Source: JBBDMC01 sp963775235
Lineage (GTDB): Bacteria > Pseudomonadota > Alphaproteobacteria > Rhizobiales > Kaistiaceae
Assembly: GCA_963775235.1 (NCBI GenBank)
Contig: CAVZHY010000002.1
Location: 1,034,190-1,098,189 of the forward strand
DNA length: 64,000 nucleotides
Direction of reading: 5' to 3'
A program made the position numbers and the translations under genes. The notes beneath the pieces are model-generated. The model worked only from the letters and a program-made list of their open reading frames with translations. It searched no databases and had not been told where the DNA came from. Shown piece after piece: positions 33,440 through 41,530 of this stretch (position 1 is the stretch's first letter; every line of letters starts with the position of its first letter).

Positions 33440-34198
33440 CTATTGCGACCCAAACGTTTTTACGATCAGCTTGATGATCAATTCGCCGATCTTTCCCAAC
33501 CCGTAGCCCAAAGCCAATTCCGACCCCTTGTTCACCGCCTTGGCCGCACCATTTTCAGCCGCGCTCCTCAGCGCGCTGAGCAGACCCTTTTCAACCAGCG
33601 GGGCCTTCAACACATGAAGCGCTGTTTCTAGCAAAGCAATCAGTTGGGCGCGTTCAACATCCGAAAGGGCGCGCCGTTCCAACGGGAGATTACTGCCTCT
33701 GGCTAGTCGGATGGCCTCATCTATCCGCACTGATATTTCGGCGATCAAGTCTGCATTCGACTTTTGGTCAAGCCCAACCCACGCCACCGCGACAACGGAA
33801 GGCCGCGACACCATTTCGTCGACCGGTGCATCCCGCGGCTTCGTGGTTACGTCGATTGGCGTGGTCTCTCCGCGTACCTGGCCTTCTAGCTCCTTGAGCA
33901 GCACTTCCGCTCTACCGCCGGCGCGCTTTAGCACGCCGGTATTGAGGCGGCCTCTCATCGCGTCAAACTTCGCAAGATCGACAGCAGATATTCCAAGCCG
34001 GTTTCCGTAGCCAAACTCATCGAGAAGTTGCACGGCCTCCAAGATATTAAAGCCCTCCATGATGTCGACTTTTTCGCGACGGTCAGCGTCTTCCAGCCCG
34101 CGAAGGTCGTATTCTATCCCTGACAGGAGTTCATAAATTCGGTCGAGAAGGGCTGAGCCGGGCGGTTCCGTTTTGTCGGGCTGATCGTCCTTCGGCAC
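33440..34198 (-). CDS. Hypothetical helical protein, 252 aa
   Basis: I chose a GTG at 34198 because an agggaag ribosome site lies 6 bp upstream; the longer frame to 34369 is Arg/Cys-rich and unconvincing. The protein is strongly helical, with segments such as LLDRIYELLSGIEYDLRGLE and VRIDEAIRLARGSNLPLE. The C-terminus has a glycine-rich, weakly hydrophobic stretch (ELALGYGLGKIGELIIKLIV) that may associate with membrane. No catalytic motif is seen. Its partner downstream is a small membrane protein, which hints at a membrane-acting pair, but this is speculative. Confidence 0.6.
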   Translation of the reverse strand: MPKDDQPDKTEPPGSALLDRIYELLSGIEYDLRGLEDADRREKVDIMEGFNILEAVQLLDEFGYGNRLGISAVDLAKFDAMRGRLNTGVLKRAGGRAEVLLKELEGQVRGETTPIDVTTKPRDAPVDEMVSRPSVVAVAWVGLDQKSNADLIAEISVRIDEAIRLARGSNLPLERRALSDVERAQLIALLETALHVLKAPLVEKGLLSALRSAAENGAAKAVNKGSELALGYGLGKIGELIIKLIVKTFGSQ

Positions 34199-34399
34199 GT
34201 CAGCTTCCCTTAGTTCCGCTCGACAGTGGCACCCTCTCTGCCAACTGTAACGCCTTCTGTCGTAGCACGATCTGCCCTTTTCGCCCTGACGGCAATCGCC
34301 GCCCAATGCGCCGAGTAGGCGACGGTGAGAATGCTCGCGCGACGCCTTTTTGTCATCAATCCCGTCCACCCAACACAGGCCGACCGCAACGCGGTCGGG

Positions 34400-35038
34400 C
34401 TAATTTGCGGTCCGCAGGACGCTTAGCAACAGGTCGCTGACCTTGCCATCAACGGGCAACCCTCGTGCCTTCTGGAACTCGCGGATGGCAGCTTCCGTCT
34501 TCGGCCCAAATCTTCCATCGACCCCGCCAACATCATAGCCGAGCGCCACAAGTCGTTCTTGAGCGTGGCGAGTGCGCTGCTCATCCTGATCTGCTTTCGA
34601 CGGCTTGGTTGTGTAGTCGATGCGGCCGCCTAGCAGATACCGAAAAGAGAGATTGCACCCCTTGATCTCGGGATTGTCCGTCCCTCCCGCCTTGAAGGGA
34701 GAGGTTTGGCCGGAGAGGATGGGATTGTAATCGAGCAGTGCATCCTCCGTCTTCACCAATTCGCCTGACGAGGTTCTGAACTCACCGACGGCGAGAACGT
34801 TTTCCAGTCGCCGACCCGAAACGTTTTTCACTTCGCCAACAACGAACACGAAATCGTATTCCTTGGTGCAGCGCCACGATTGCACCTCCAGCGGCGGCGA
34901 GTAGTCATTCGGCTGCGAAGCGCTCGGCGCGTGATTTGACGCTGAGTTTGACGACGGTGTGCGGTTGTCAGGCGCCCGTCCGATGAAATACAGCGCGGCC
35001 AGGGCCAGCAGCACCACAAACCAAAATACGCGCTTCAT
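34400..35038 (-). CDS. Membrane-anchored FxLYD / peptidoglycan-binding protein
   Basis: A 212-residue protein. An N-terminal anchor (VFWFVVLLALAALYFIG) is followed by a Ser/Asn-rich linker. An FxLYD-type beta domain comes next (DFVFVVGEVKNVSGRRLENV, LSGQTSPFKAG). A C-terminal PG_binding_1 domain ends the protein (ERLVALGYDVGGVDGRFGPK, then AAIREFQKARGLPVDG). It should face the periplasm and bind peptidoglycan. I used the ATG at 35038, which overlaps the previous stop by 4 bp. It is last in a four-gene coupled operon. Confidence 0.8.
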   Translation of the reverse strand: MKRVFWFVVLLALAALYFIGRAPDNRTPSSNSASNHAPSASQPNDYSPPLEVQSWRCTKEYDFVFVVGEVKNVSGRRLENVLAVGEFRTSSGELVKTEDALLDYNPILSGQTSPFKAGGTDNPEIKGCNLSFRYLLGGRIDYTTKPSKADQDEQRTRHAQERLVALGYDVGGVDGRFGPKTEAAIREFQKARGLPVDGKVSDLLLSVLRTAN

Positions 35039-35292
35039 CTCGGGCGCCTTCCCGACGAGGTTATTGACGCGGTCGGCCTGCGCACAACCGAAGGCGAGGA
35101 CCGAGTTTCCCCAGAAGGTTGATCCGCTCGCGGCTCGTGCCCCGATCCGATCAACACGGCCCGCGCCTCGTGCAAAGCATTCTCCAGCAAGAACGCGAGC
35201 ATGTCGGCGCCAGTGTCCGCGGCCAATGTGCGCAATCGCTCTGTGTCGGCGATGATCATTCGCAGCGCGTCGACCTTCTCGGCTTCGGTCAT
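35035..35292 (-). CDS. Small helical protein, 85 aa
   Basis: It starts MTEAEKVDALRMIIADTERL and continues with DMLAFLLENALHEARAVLIG, a pattern seen in many small alphaproteobacterial proteins of unknown role. The last third is Arg/Ser-rich. Its start overlaps the stop of the upstream nuclease-like gene (ATGA), and its stop overlaps the start of the downstream gene in the same way. This tight coupling suggests it is expressed. Confidence 0.6.
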   Translation of the reverse strand: MTEAEKVDALRMIIADTERLRTLAADTGADMLAFLLENALHEARAVLIGSGHEPRADQPSGETRSSPSVVRRPTASITSSGRRPR

Positions 35293-35750
35293 CGTTCGCA
35301 CCATGGCCGTGGCGTCGTCGGGCAGCTTGTTGCTTCGCAGACGAACGGGACGGCCAAGCCTTCCGCAATCAGAATGTCGCCCACGTCACGGCCGTTGACG
35401 CGGAGCGTGCCGCAACTGCGTGCGTAGTTGCATATCATGGTGCCCTTGGTCCCGGGCACGCATGAACATGCGACCTTCGTCAGCTCCAATTTTCCACCGG
35501 CCACCAATTGGTTGAGACGGGCGGTAGCCTTGTCGCGATGGCATTGCGCCTCTCGCGTCTCGGGAGCGTTGAAGCCAACAAGGCGGGTGCCGTTGACCTC
35601 GCCCTTGACGTGGATGGTGTCGCCATCGGTGACGGTGAATTGATTTTTGGAGATTGGCGCGGCGCCGAGCGCACTGCTGATGACAAGCGCCAGGGCGGCG
35701 ATGATCAAACGGAACGGCGAGAACTCCTCAAGGCCGCTTTCGCCGTGCAT
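35289..35750 (-). CDS. Exported staphylococcal-nuclease-like protein
   Basis: A 153-residue SNase-fold protein. The signal peptide (LIIAALALVISSALGAA) covers residues ~15-31. The mature part has VTDGDTIHVKGEVNGTRLVG, FNAPETREAQC, and an ending IAEGLAVPFVCEATSCP plus RPWC. Four or more cysteines suggest disulfides in the periplasm. Catalytic Asp and Arg positions of thermonuclease look mostly preserved, but one expected Arg/Glu pair is hard to see, so activity is uncertain. It overlaps the upstream TIGR02391 gene by 23 bp and the next gene by 4 bp. Confidence 0.75.
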   Translation of the reverse strand: MHGESGLEEFSPFRLIIAALALVISSALGAAPISKNQFTVTDGDTIHVKGEVNGTRLVGFNAPETREAQCHRDKATARLNQLVAGGKLELTKVACSCVPGTKGTMICNYARSCGTLRVNGRDVGDILIAEGLAVPFVCEATSCPTTPRPWCER

Positions 35751-36489
35751 CGACGATGCGCAACAGGTGAGACGCGATCATCACCTGCTCTTGTGCTACG
35801 CGAACATCGTCTGTTTTCACCTCTCGGTGAGATTGCGGATTTTTGAAGAGTCCGATCGCGCCGGTGAACAGACTAACGACGGCTTCTTGTTCGGCCGGAT
35901 GCTGATCGCGGTCAGTCAAATGTCCTACGTATGGCTTGAAAGCATCCTTCATGAGGTTCACGCCAATATCTGCGTCCTTGAGGTTGGCGGCCTCACGCAC
36001 CGCCACCTCGACCGCTTTAAAGGCGGCTGACACAGCGTCGTCGAGATCGCCGCGCATCAATGCGCGCCAAACTTTGTCCCTGATCGTCGGATGGATCAGG
36101 ACCTTTGGAAATTCCCTCGCGGCCCGCAGTTTGTGAAAATCGAATCCATCGGCGATAGCCTTTCCATCAGGGGTGAACATTCGCCAGCCGTGTTGGCCGT
36201 TCATGCCGGGCGACGGTTCGATGAATCCCTCTCGCTCTGCCCAATTCCAAGCGCGGCTTAGGTGCATCTCGATTTGTTGTTCTTTGTGGCCGGAATAGAT
36301 CGACGGACCGGTGTTCGGGCGGAGCATGTGCCTTGTCACGTCGCGTGGTACGAATCCCGCGCTCTGCACGTGTGGGCCCGCCATTCTTAACAGGACAGGG
36401 GCGAGGTCCTCGATCGGAGTGTCGAGCAAATCCTCGGCGGTTGGAAACACAGACAGGAGGGTTTCGTTCGTCACCGGAGGGACCGTCAC
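35728..36489 (-). CDS. TIGR02391-family protein
   Basis: A 253-residue cytoplasmic protein. The C-terminal half matches the TIGR02391 (Ymh-like) pattern: VWRALMRGDLDDAVSAAFKA, VEVAVREAANL, and the signature SLFTGAIGLFKNPQSHREVK. The N-terminal half carries a winged-helix-like segment (LSRAWNWAEREGFIEPSPG). Members of this family often occur near restriction-modification or other defence genes, but their activity is unknown. It is first in a four-gene overlapping operon. A GC hairpin lies 59 bp upstream of its start. Confidence 0.75.
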   Translation of the reverse strand: MTVPPVTNETLLSVFPTAEDLLDTPIEDLAPVLLRMAGPHVQSAGFVPRDVTRHMLRPNTGPSIYSGHKEQQIEMHLSRAWNWAEREGFIEPSPGMNGQHGWRMFTPDGKAIADGFDFHKLRAAREFPKVLIHPTIRDKVWRALMRGDLDDAVSAAFKAVEVAVREAANLKDADIGVNLMKDAFKPYVGHLTDRDQHPAEQEAVVSLFTGAIGLFKNPQSHREVKTDDVRVAQEQVMIASHLLRIVDARRKRP

Positions 36490-36547
36490 CGAAACAATAG
36501 AGGCGCAGCGCGGTCCCGATCATCAATGATGTGATGTGAAAATGAAA

Positions 36548-36569
36548 GCGGGCACCTTCGGGTGCCCGC
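36548..36569 (-). terminator. Perfect hairpin with tttcatttt tail on minus strand
   Basis: A 9-bp perfect stem, gcgggcacc / ggtgcccgc, has a tetraloop. On the minus strand it is followed by tttcattttc, which resembles a terminator. It lies upstream of the TIGR02391 operon and could isolate it from transcription coming from the right. Confidence 0.55.
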
Positions 36570-36691
36570 AGAAGATCAGTCGACCTCGGATCGTCGATCG
36601 AGGCGTCGTCGCCGTTCCGGCGCATCGTCAAAGCTTGACGCTATAAGTGGCGGTAGAATGCCCTTGGACAGTCGAGTTCGGGCAAAGGTCT

Positions 36692-37240
36692 ATGGTCCAA
36701 GCCAACACCGAAGGGGAGCCAATCTCGCCCCGCCGTGGCCTTCGTCGCGACGAGGCGGCGCTCTACATCGGCGTCGGCGCGACCAAGTTCGACGAGATGG
36801 TCGCCGACGGCCGGATCAGAGTCGTGCAACAAAAGACGGGCGCGAGGCTCGTCATCACCGCGCACCCGGACCTCAAGGCCATCCTCGACGCGGCCCCGAC
36901 TGATCACGTCACCATTCTCACCACCGCCTACGGCAAGCCTTTCAGCGTGAAGGGGTTCGGGCAGTTCTTGTCGGCGGCGATCGCTGAGGCCGGCCTCCCC
37001 TCACGGTGCAAGGCCCACGGACTGCGCAAGGCCGCCGCTCGTCGGCTGGCCGAGGCCGAACGCAGCGCCATCGAGATCATGGCGGTGACGGGACACAAGA
37101 CGCTGGCTGAGGTTGAGCACGCTACTGAGGGCGGCTGACCAAGAGCGGCCCAACGCTAACGCGTATCGGAAGGCAGGCCAAATGGAACGGGGCCGTATAA
37201 CCACAATGGGGGCGCAAGTCTGCAAAGCGGAATTTCCGAA
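36692..37240 (+). pseudogene. Excisionase-integrase fusion remnant
   Basis: The frame begins MVQANTEGEPISPRRGLRRD, then EAALYIGVGATKFDEMVADG. This is the same HTH type as the excisionase-like gene at 54916. After ~55 residues it joins directly to the C-terminal catalytic end of a tyrosine recombinase: KAHGLRKAAARRLAEAERSA, then IMAVTGHKTLAEVEH. The middle of the integrase is absent, so a deletion fused two genes that are separate at 54916-56583. A further shift near 37120 moves the Tyr-containing end (ADQERPNANAYRK) to another frame. It cannot be active. Confidence 0.75.
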
Positions 37241-37275
37241 TTTTTTTGCCTCGTCGCCAGCGACCGCCCCACCGC

Positions 37276-37614
37276 TCATGTGGATGTGGGCGAATAGATG
37301 CTGTTGAGCACCGGCAACACGCCCTCATGTTCAATGTGCATATTTAGCCATGTGCGCTCGATAAGATTCAGGTCTAGAGTCTCAAACCAATAAAAGAACA
37401 TTGCTCTGCCGAATTTGGTCTCTGCTGTTTTCTCGGGATCGTCTAGATGCTCACTCATCCGCTTGCGGAGATTGGTCGCAAGGCCAATGTAGAGCACAAC
37501 CTTGGAAAACGAGGTTAGCGCATAGCAGCCCGACACTTCGGGGATGAAGCGCGCACGTTTCCGTAGGAACGTCTCGGAGTTCGTTGCGCGCGGGACTAAA
37601 CGGTCAACGTTCAT
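37276..37614 (-). CDS. GIY-YIG-domain nuclease-like protein
   Basis: A 112-residue single-domain protein. The GIY-YIG core is SGCYALTSFSKVVLYIGLA, followed by the conserved Arg segment TNLRKRMSEHL and a Glu in LIERTWLNMHIE, with a closing LPVLNSIY. All main catalytic positions are present. GIY-YIG proteins cut DNA in repair, restriction and homing. It is translationally coupled (ATGA overlap) to the DGQHR gene upstream, which suggests the pair acts together. Confidence 0.85.
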   Translation of the reverse strand: MNVDRLVPRATNSETFLRKRARFIPEVSGCYALTSFSKVVLYIGLATNLRKRMSEHLDDPEKTAETKFGRAMFFYWFETLDLNLIERTWLNMHIEHEGVLPVLNSIYSPTST

Positions 37615-38741
37615 ATCTCTATTGCGGCGTCAGAATGCGTAGCAATTCTGTTCAGGGCCTTCGACATTTCCGAATAGATCACATTGACAGCGGCGGCGTT
37701 CAAGTAACTCGCGTTGCTGCCCTTCGCCCACCACTCGGGATGCCCCACCCCAGCGTATTCGCCCTCGACGTTCTCGAAGCATCTCGTCAGAAGGTCCTCC
37801 ATCACACCGACCGTGTATTTCCCGCGATCATGCAGCTTGGCGAAAAACGGCGTTGAAAATTTGCAGAATAATTCAACGCCGTTGTACTTGAACAGAACCG
37901 AATCCTGCCCATCATCCAATAGAACTGCAACTGCCTTCCAATAATTCAAAAATATTTTCTTCTCAATGTCAAAGTCCTTGAGCACCGCAAGGGGGTTGTT
38001 TGCGGTAAGGACGTATTTGACGATGGCTTTGACGAAAGTTCTTTGATTTACTGTCGTGCCCTCGTTTGAAGCGGCGCTAGCCATAAGGACCTTGCCCCTC
38101 CATGGCGAATCTTCTGTTTCATTCAAATAGATCACCACTTTGAGCGCCTTATCAACCTCGCCGCGCTCCACGACTTGCATGATCCACTTCGGAAGGCTCG
38201 GAATGTCCTCAACACTGAGCGCCTGTGTAAGTCGCGCGACGATTCTTTGCTCCACTGCTTTGTCCACGCTCTTCTGGGTGGTGTTCACGATGAGGAAGTG
38301 ACACATCTGCGCGATGAACGGCAGATTGACAGCAATGTTCACAGGCACCTCGAAGTCGAGAACTCGCAAGTCTTTCTGGGCGGCCATTCTGAGCCCTTCA
38401 AGTCGGTGCTGACCGTCGACCACAGCGAAGGGACAAGTGACCGATGTATCAATCTCGATTGTGTGGTCCTTCTCGTTGAACGGCACTGATTTTTCCGTGG
38501 CGAGGAATACTGAGGTCGGGAGGAACGCGTCTTTGCTGTCTTGGCCCTTCAGGATGTAGTCTGCCAGCTTCTTTGCCCGGGCTGTGTTCAAGAGACGCTG
38601 GTATCCCTTCTCAGCCACGGGATCGAGCCTTTCGACGCTGTAAAAGTCTCCAATCATTAAGTCCTGGACGCGAAGAGCGGTCGTAAACAGCGTAAGGGCG
38701 CCCTGCCTTACACGCGCCGCCGGAACTCGAATCTTTGCCAT
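37611..38741 (-). CDS. DGQHR-domain (DndB/ParB-like) protein
   Basis: A 376-residue protein with the diagnostic VVDGQHRLEGLRMA in its first half, preceded by KLADYILKGQDSKDAFLPTS and followed by PVNIAVNLPFIAQMCHFLIV and NTTQKSVDKAVEQRIVARLT. The DGQHR domain is shared with DndB, the regulator of DNA phosphorothioation, and with related defence proteins; it resembles ParB-type ATPase/nuclease folds. I used the ATG at 38741, beginning MAKIRVPAARVRQG. No dndA/C/D/E genes are nearby. Its only close partner is the coupled GIY-YIG gene. GC is lower than in the core genome, suggesting transfer. Confidence 0.88.
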   Translation of the reverse strand: MAKIRVPAARVRQGALTLFTTALRVQDLMIGDFYSVERLDPVAEKGYQRLLNTARAKKLADYILKGQDSKDAFLPTSVFLATEKSVPFNEKDHTIEIDTSVTCPFAVVDGQHRLEGLRMAAQKDLRVLDFEVPVNIAVNLPFIAQMCHFLIVNTTQKSVDKAVEQRIVARLTQALSVEDIPSLPKWIMQVVERGEVDKALKVVIYLNETEDSPWRGKVLMASAASNEGTTVNQRTFVKAIVKYVLTANNPLAVLKDFDIEKKIFLNYWKAVAVLLDDGQDSVLFKYNGVELFCKFSTPFFAKLHDRGKYTVGVMEDLLTRCFENVEGEYAGVGHPEWWAKGSNASYLNAAAVNVIYSEMSKALNRIATHSDAAIEI

Positions 38742-39030
38742 GGTGTGCGACTCCAAGCATGAAAGTTGCTCGTTGGCCAACGGGCAAACACGGATCAGCA
38801 CCGCCCAATAGCGCGATTGAATTTCCGTCGCCTTGTGGGCGCGCTCCACCGAACGAAGGGCCACACCCTAGCAAATCATGCTGGCTTGTTCAGCACCACT
38901 TATTGGACCGCGCGACGGCAGCAACCGGGGGCACCTGTAGACTGCCAAAACGTCACGCGAATAAGCGACTTACAACCCCGCCGCTCCAGAGTTACAACCC
39001 TATTGATTCTAAAGGGAAAAAGTAGCGTGG

Positions 39031-39240
39031 TGGCGCTCCCTAGGGGACCACGCACAGACTGAATTATCAGCTACTTACCCGCCAGTGGGACACTCGAACT
39101 TTCCGTCGTGTCTTTAGGCTTTTCCTGCTAAGTGTCCCACCAGCCCCAACCTTGGCCAATAACGCGCGCCGCTCAGTCCGGGTCTGCTCTTGAACGATGA
39201 GGCGATCGTAGGCGAAGAACGCATGCCCTTTGAGGGCTCC
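39031..39240. repeat. ~205-bp direct repeat, copy A, starting at att-like core
   Basis: It begins tggcgctccctaggggacca and runs to about 39240. Copy B at 42989-43195 is highly similar across its length, for example cagtccgggtctgctcttga and gatgaggcgatcgtaggcga in both. Both copies read on the minus strand as the C-terminal part of an unknown protein (FAYDRLIVQEQTRTERRALL). The core also occurs at 56315-56331. Confidence 0.75.
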
Positions 39241-39348
39241 GTCCATTGTGCGGCCGGGTCCGACCGGGAGATGAGCTTCTGCTTTACCTCGCTGGCCGCG
39301 CCCCAAGCTGCCTCGTTCAGCCTCTTGAGGCAAGGCGGACGGCGGAAA

Positions 39349-39549
39349 CTACTCACCGCTCACGGCCGACAGCTGGTGTTCGGGCACAACGCGTTCAGTC
39401 CGTTCAAGTGCGCTCTTGACACGATAGAGCCGCTCGCCGGCTTCGGCAGGCAGCAACCGCATAACCTCGTATTCACCGCGCGCGGCGCCCACCCGCATCC
39501 GCGCCAGGAAGTCCACTTTCTCGCCGATGCGATATTTGTGATTTTGCAT
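39349..39549 (-). CDS. Small conserved protein, 66 aa
   Basis: It starts MQNHKYRIGEKVDFLARMRV and continues with GEYEVMRLLPAEAGERLYRV and ALERTERVVPEHQLS. This is a small beta-rich family common in Alphaproteobacteria, without known function. I chose the ATG at 39549; the longer frame is Arg-rich and not conserved. A paralogue lies at 40295-40576. Confidence 0.65.
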   Translation of the reverse strand: MQNHKYRIGEKVDFLARMRVGAARGEYEVMRLLPAEAGERLYRVKSALERTERVVPEHQLSAVSGE

Positions 39550-39612
39550 GATCAACAAATAGACCTTCGCCCAGAAACGACAATGGGCACGCGGCCCTCT
39601 TCTCAGGACCAC

Positions 39613-40046
39613 CGCGTTTTCAGGGGCAATCTGCGAGCGGCTCGCGACCTAGGAGGACCAAATCGATGTGGCCCTCAATGTGGTTGGCGGACGCGCACGG
39701 CGCGGGTGGTGGTCGACATCGATCCTGCTGTTTTGTCCCTGCAAATTCGGAAAGACTGCGCGATTTGCCGCATCCGTCATCTGTCGCAAAAGCGCCGCTG
39801 CCGACCGCCACGGTGAGCGAGGGCCGATATTTACAAGGCATCTGAGTAATAAATCCTTTGGAGCCCATTGTAAATCTGCCGTTGAGTGTTATTTTCAAAT
39901 CAGGCGTCCGGCGACGGGTAAAGAATTGTCTACAAATGAGTAATGAGTAACCACGTCATCGGGCGAAAATACTTTACGCGACTATCTGTATTTAGAACGA
40001 CCTGAACGCCAGCCGGCGAACAGGACAGCAAGTTCAAAGTCTTACG
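39613..40046. other. Gene-free stretch
   Basis: No convincing gene. A minus-strand frame at 39620-39898 exists but looks non-coding. The part around 39840-39990 is AT-rich compared with its surroundings. Confidence 0.4.
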
Positions 40047-40207
40047 ATGAGCAATTTGGCCAAAAACGAGAATATATCAGCCGATGAAAGACCGCTGCCG
40101 GTGAAGCCGCCGGGCCGAAGGCGGACACGAAACCGGCGACCAAGGATCCAGCAGGCGACACATCAAAGAGCCGGATCGCTGCTCCAAAGTCCGACAGCAA
40201 GCACTAA
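40047..40207 (+). pseudogene. Possible frameshifted Ala/Lys-rich small protein
   Basis: A frame begins MSNLAKNENISADE. A shifted frame continues KTAAGEAAGPKADTKPATKD through SKSRIAAPKSDSKH to a TAA at 40205. The low-complexity Ala/Lys/Pro tail looks like a real histone-like or linker protein end. One base shift near 40088 would separate the parts. No family known. Confidence 0.35.
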
Positions 40208-40294
40208 CCGGCCAACCGCTCTGAGGGCGGTCAATGATTTTGGCCGGCGAACCATCGCCGGCTCAGTTCCAATGGCCCCGCAGGAGGACGACCT

Positions 40295-40576
40295 ATGGAC
40301 AGACAACGCTTTGCCACCGGTCAGATCGTCGGCGTAGCGCCCGGCTCGCTATCAGGTCCCCGTAAGGCAGATCATTACAGGGTTGTGCGCCGCCATCCGA
40401 CGGAGAACCGATCGGCCACGTACTATGTTCGCAGCCTCCTGGACGGCAGCCAACGGATGGCGCCGGAGGGAGAGCTGTCGGCGATCACGCCTGCGGCTCA
40501 TCAGGTGGCCGGCCTCGGCAAGGTTTTGCGATTGTTTCCTGAGGTCGTACCGTTTCACCAATGCGTGATGAAATGA
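40295..40576 (+). CDS. Small conserved protein, paralogue of 39349-39549
   Basis: A 93-residue protein with RFATGQIVGVAPGSLSGPRK, DHYRVVRRHPTENRSATYYV and RMAPEGELSAIT. The strand pattern matches the 66-residue protein on the other side of this region. No function is known. The ATG at 40295 has a purine-rich gcaggagga ribosome site just upstream, which supports expression. Confidence 0.65.
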   Translation: MDRQRFATGQIVGVAPGSLSGPRKADHYRVVRRHPTENRSATYYVRSLLDGSQRMAPEGELSAITPAAHQVAGLGKVLRLFPEVVPFHQCVMK

Positions 40577-40820
40577 CCACCCGCACGGTCGTGGAAAAAG
40601 TAACGTTCACCAGCGTTTCCGGTTCCCAACATGGACAAGGCCTATCCGCCTGGCATGTATGAGATCGAGATCGATCAGAGCCCTCGACACACTTTCGTTG
40701 CTGGCCCACCGGCGAACCGCCACGCGAATCCGTCTGCACAGTCCAGGTCTGATCCAGTTGCTGACGGTCGATCAAAAGGATCTTGATGCCGCCCTGGTCA
40801 ATGACGCGCTGCCAGCGTAG
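40573..40820 (+). pseudogene. Small protein split over three frames
   Basis: Three frames make one small protein. The first is MTTRTVVEKVTFT. The second is MDKAYPPGMYEIEIDQ. The third is LDTLSLLAHRRTATRIRLHS followed by LLTVDQKDLDAALVNDA and TAG at 40818. It resembles a small family with a TFxxPF...PAGxYxVExDEE...AxRRxAT...DxxDLxAAL pattern. Two one- or two-base shifts, near 40620 and 40680, break it. Confidence 0.55.
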
Positions 40821-40842
40821 GCCGCGCCCACTGGAGGCAATC

Positions 40843-41279
40843 GTGCGGGACATTGCATTTAGGCAGCACGGGCCGCGCCGGTCTCTCCGGTCAGGTCGTA
40901 GAGGACGCACCGGTCTCATATTGATTGTGCTGGCGAGCGCATTGTGGTCGGGACCGGCTGCGGCCGCGGCATGTTTCGCTATGGCGAAGTCGTTACTCTG
41001 ACTGGTAGCCACTTCGCCCTGGTGGCGCCGCCCGCAGACGGAATAGTCCGGGACCCAAGAAACGACGCTGCACGACGGGCCGATCTTCTGGTCCTGAATT
41101 CTTCTTTCTGTGTCAATGCCGATGAGCTCAGCGGGGGCGTCTCGGAAGCATTAACGATCCAGCTGAATTGTCCGGCTGTCGACGTGACCGATGGAAGCAC
41201 GATCACCCTGACTGGCCGCCTCGTGGGCGCGTACACCGGGAACGGTCATACGCCAGTTCTGTTGGCGTGCCAGAAGTGA
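40843..41279 (+). pseudogene. DUF4431-like exported protein, frameshifted
   Basis: The signal peptide (LILIVLASALWSGPAAAAAC) is in one frame. The mature part is in the next: FRYGEVVTLTGSHFALVAPP, FCVNADELSGGVSEALTIQL, DGSTITLTGRLVGAYTGN, ending HTPVLLACQK. A missing base near 40978, within ACF-RYGE, explains the shift. DUF4431 proteins are small secreted proteins with OB-like folds and no known activity. Confidence 0.65.
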
Positions 41280-41530
41280 GATTGATCCGCGGGGAAGACC
41301 AACAAGCGTGATCGTCGGCCTCGAAAACGTACAGGAGAGTACGGTGTTGAGTTTCCCGAACCAAAGCCGCACTTATGATCCGGCCGCCGATCGCGTTCGT
41401 TTTTGGGGCCATGACGGCGCGCTGGAAATCACTTTCTTTCTCCAACTGACTGCGCTGTTTCGGCTCTACCCGCAAACAAGCAACACGGAAGCCGAAGTCT
41501 TAGCGGCCTTCGACGAAGGATGGAGCCTTG

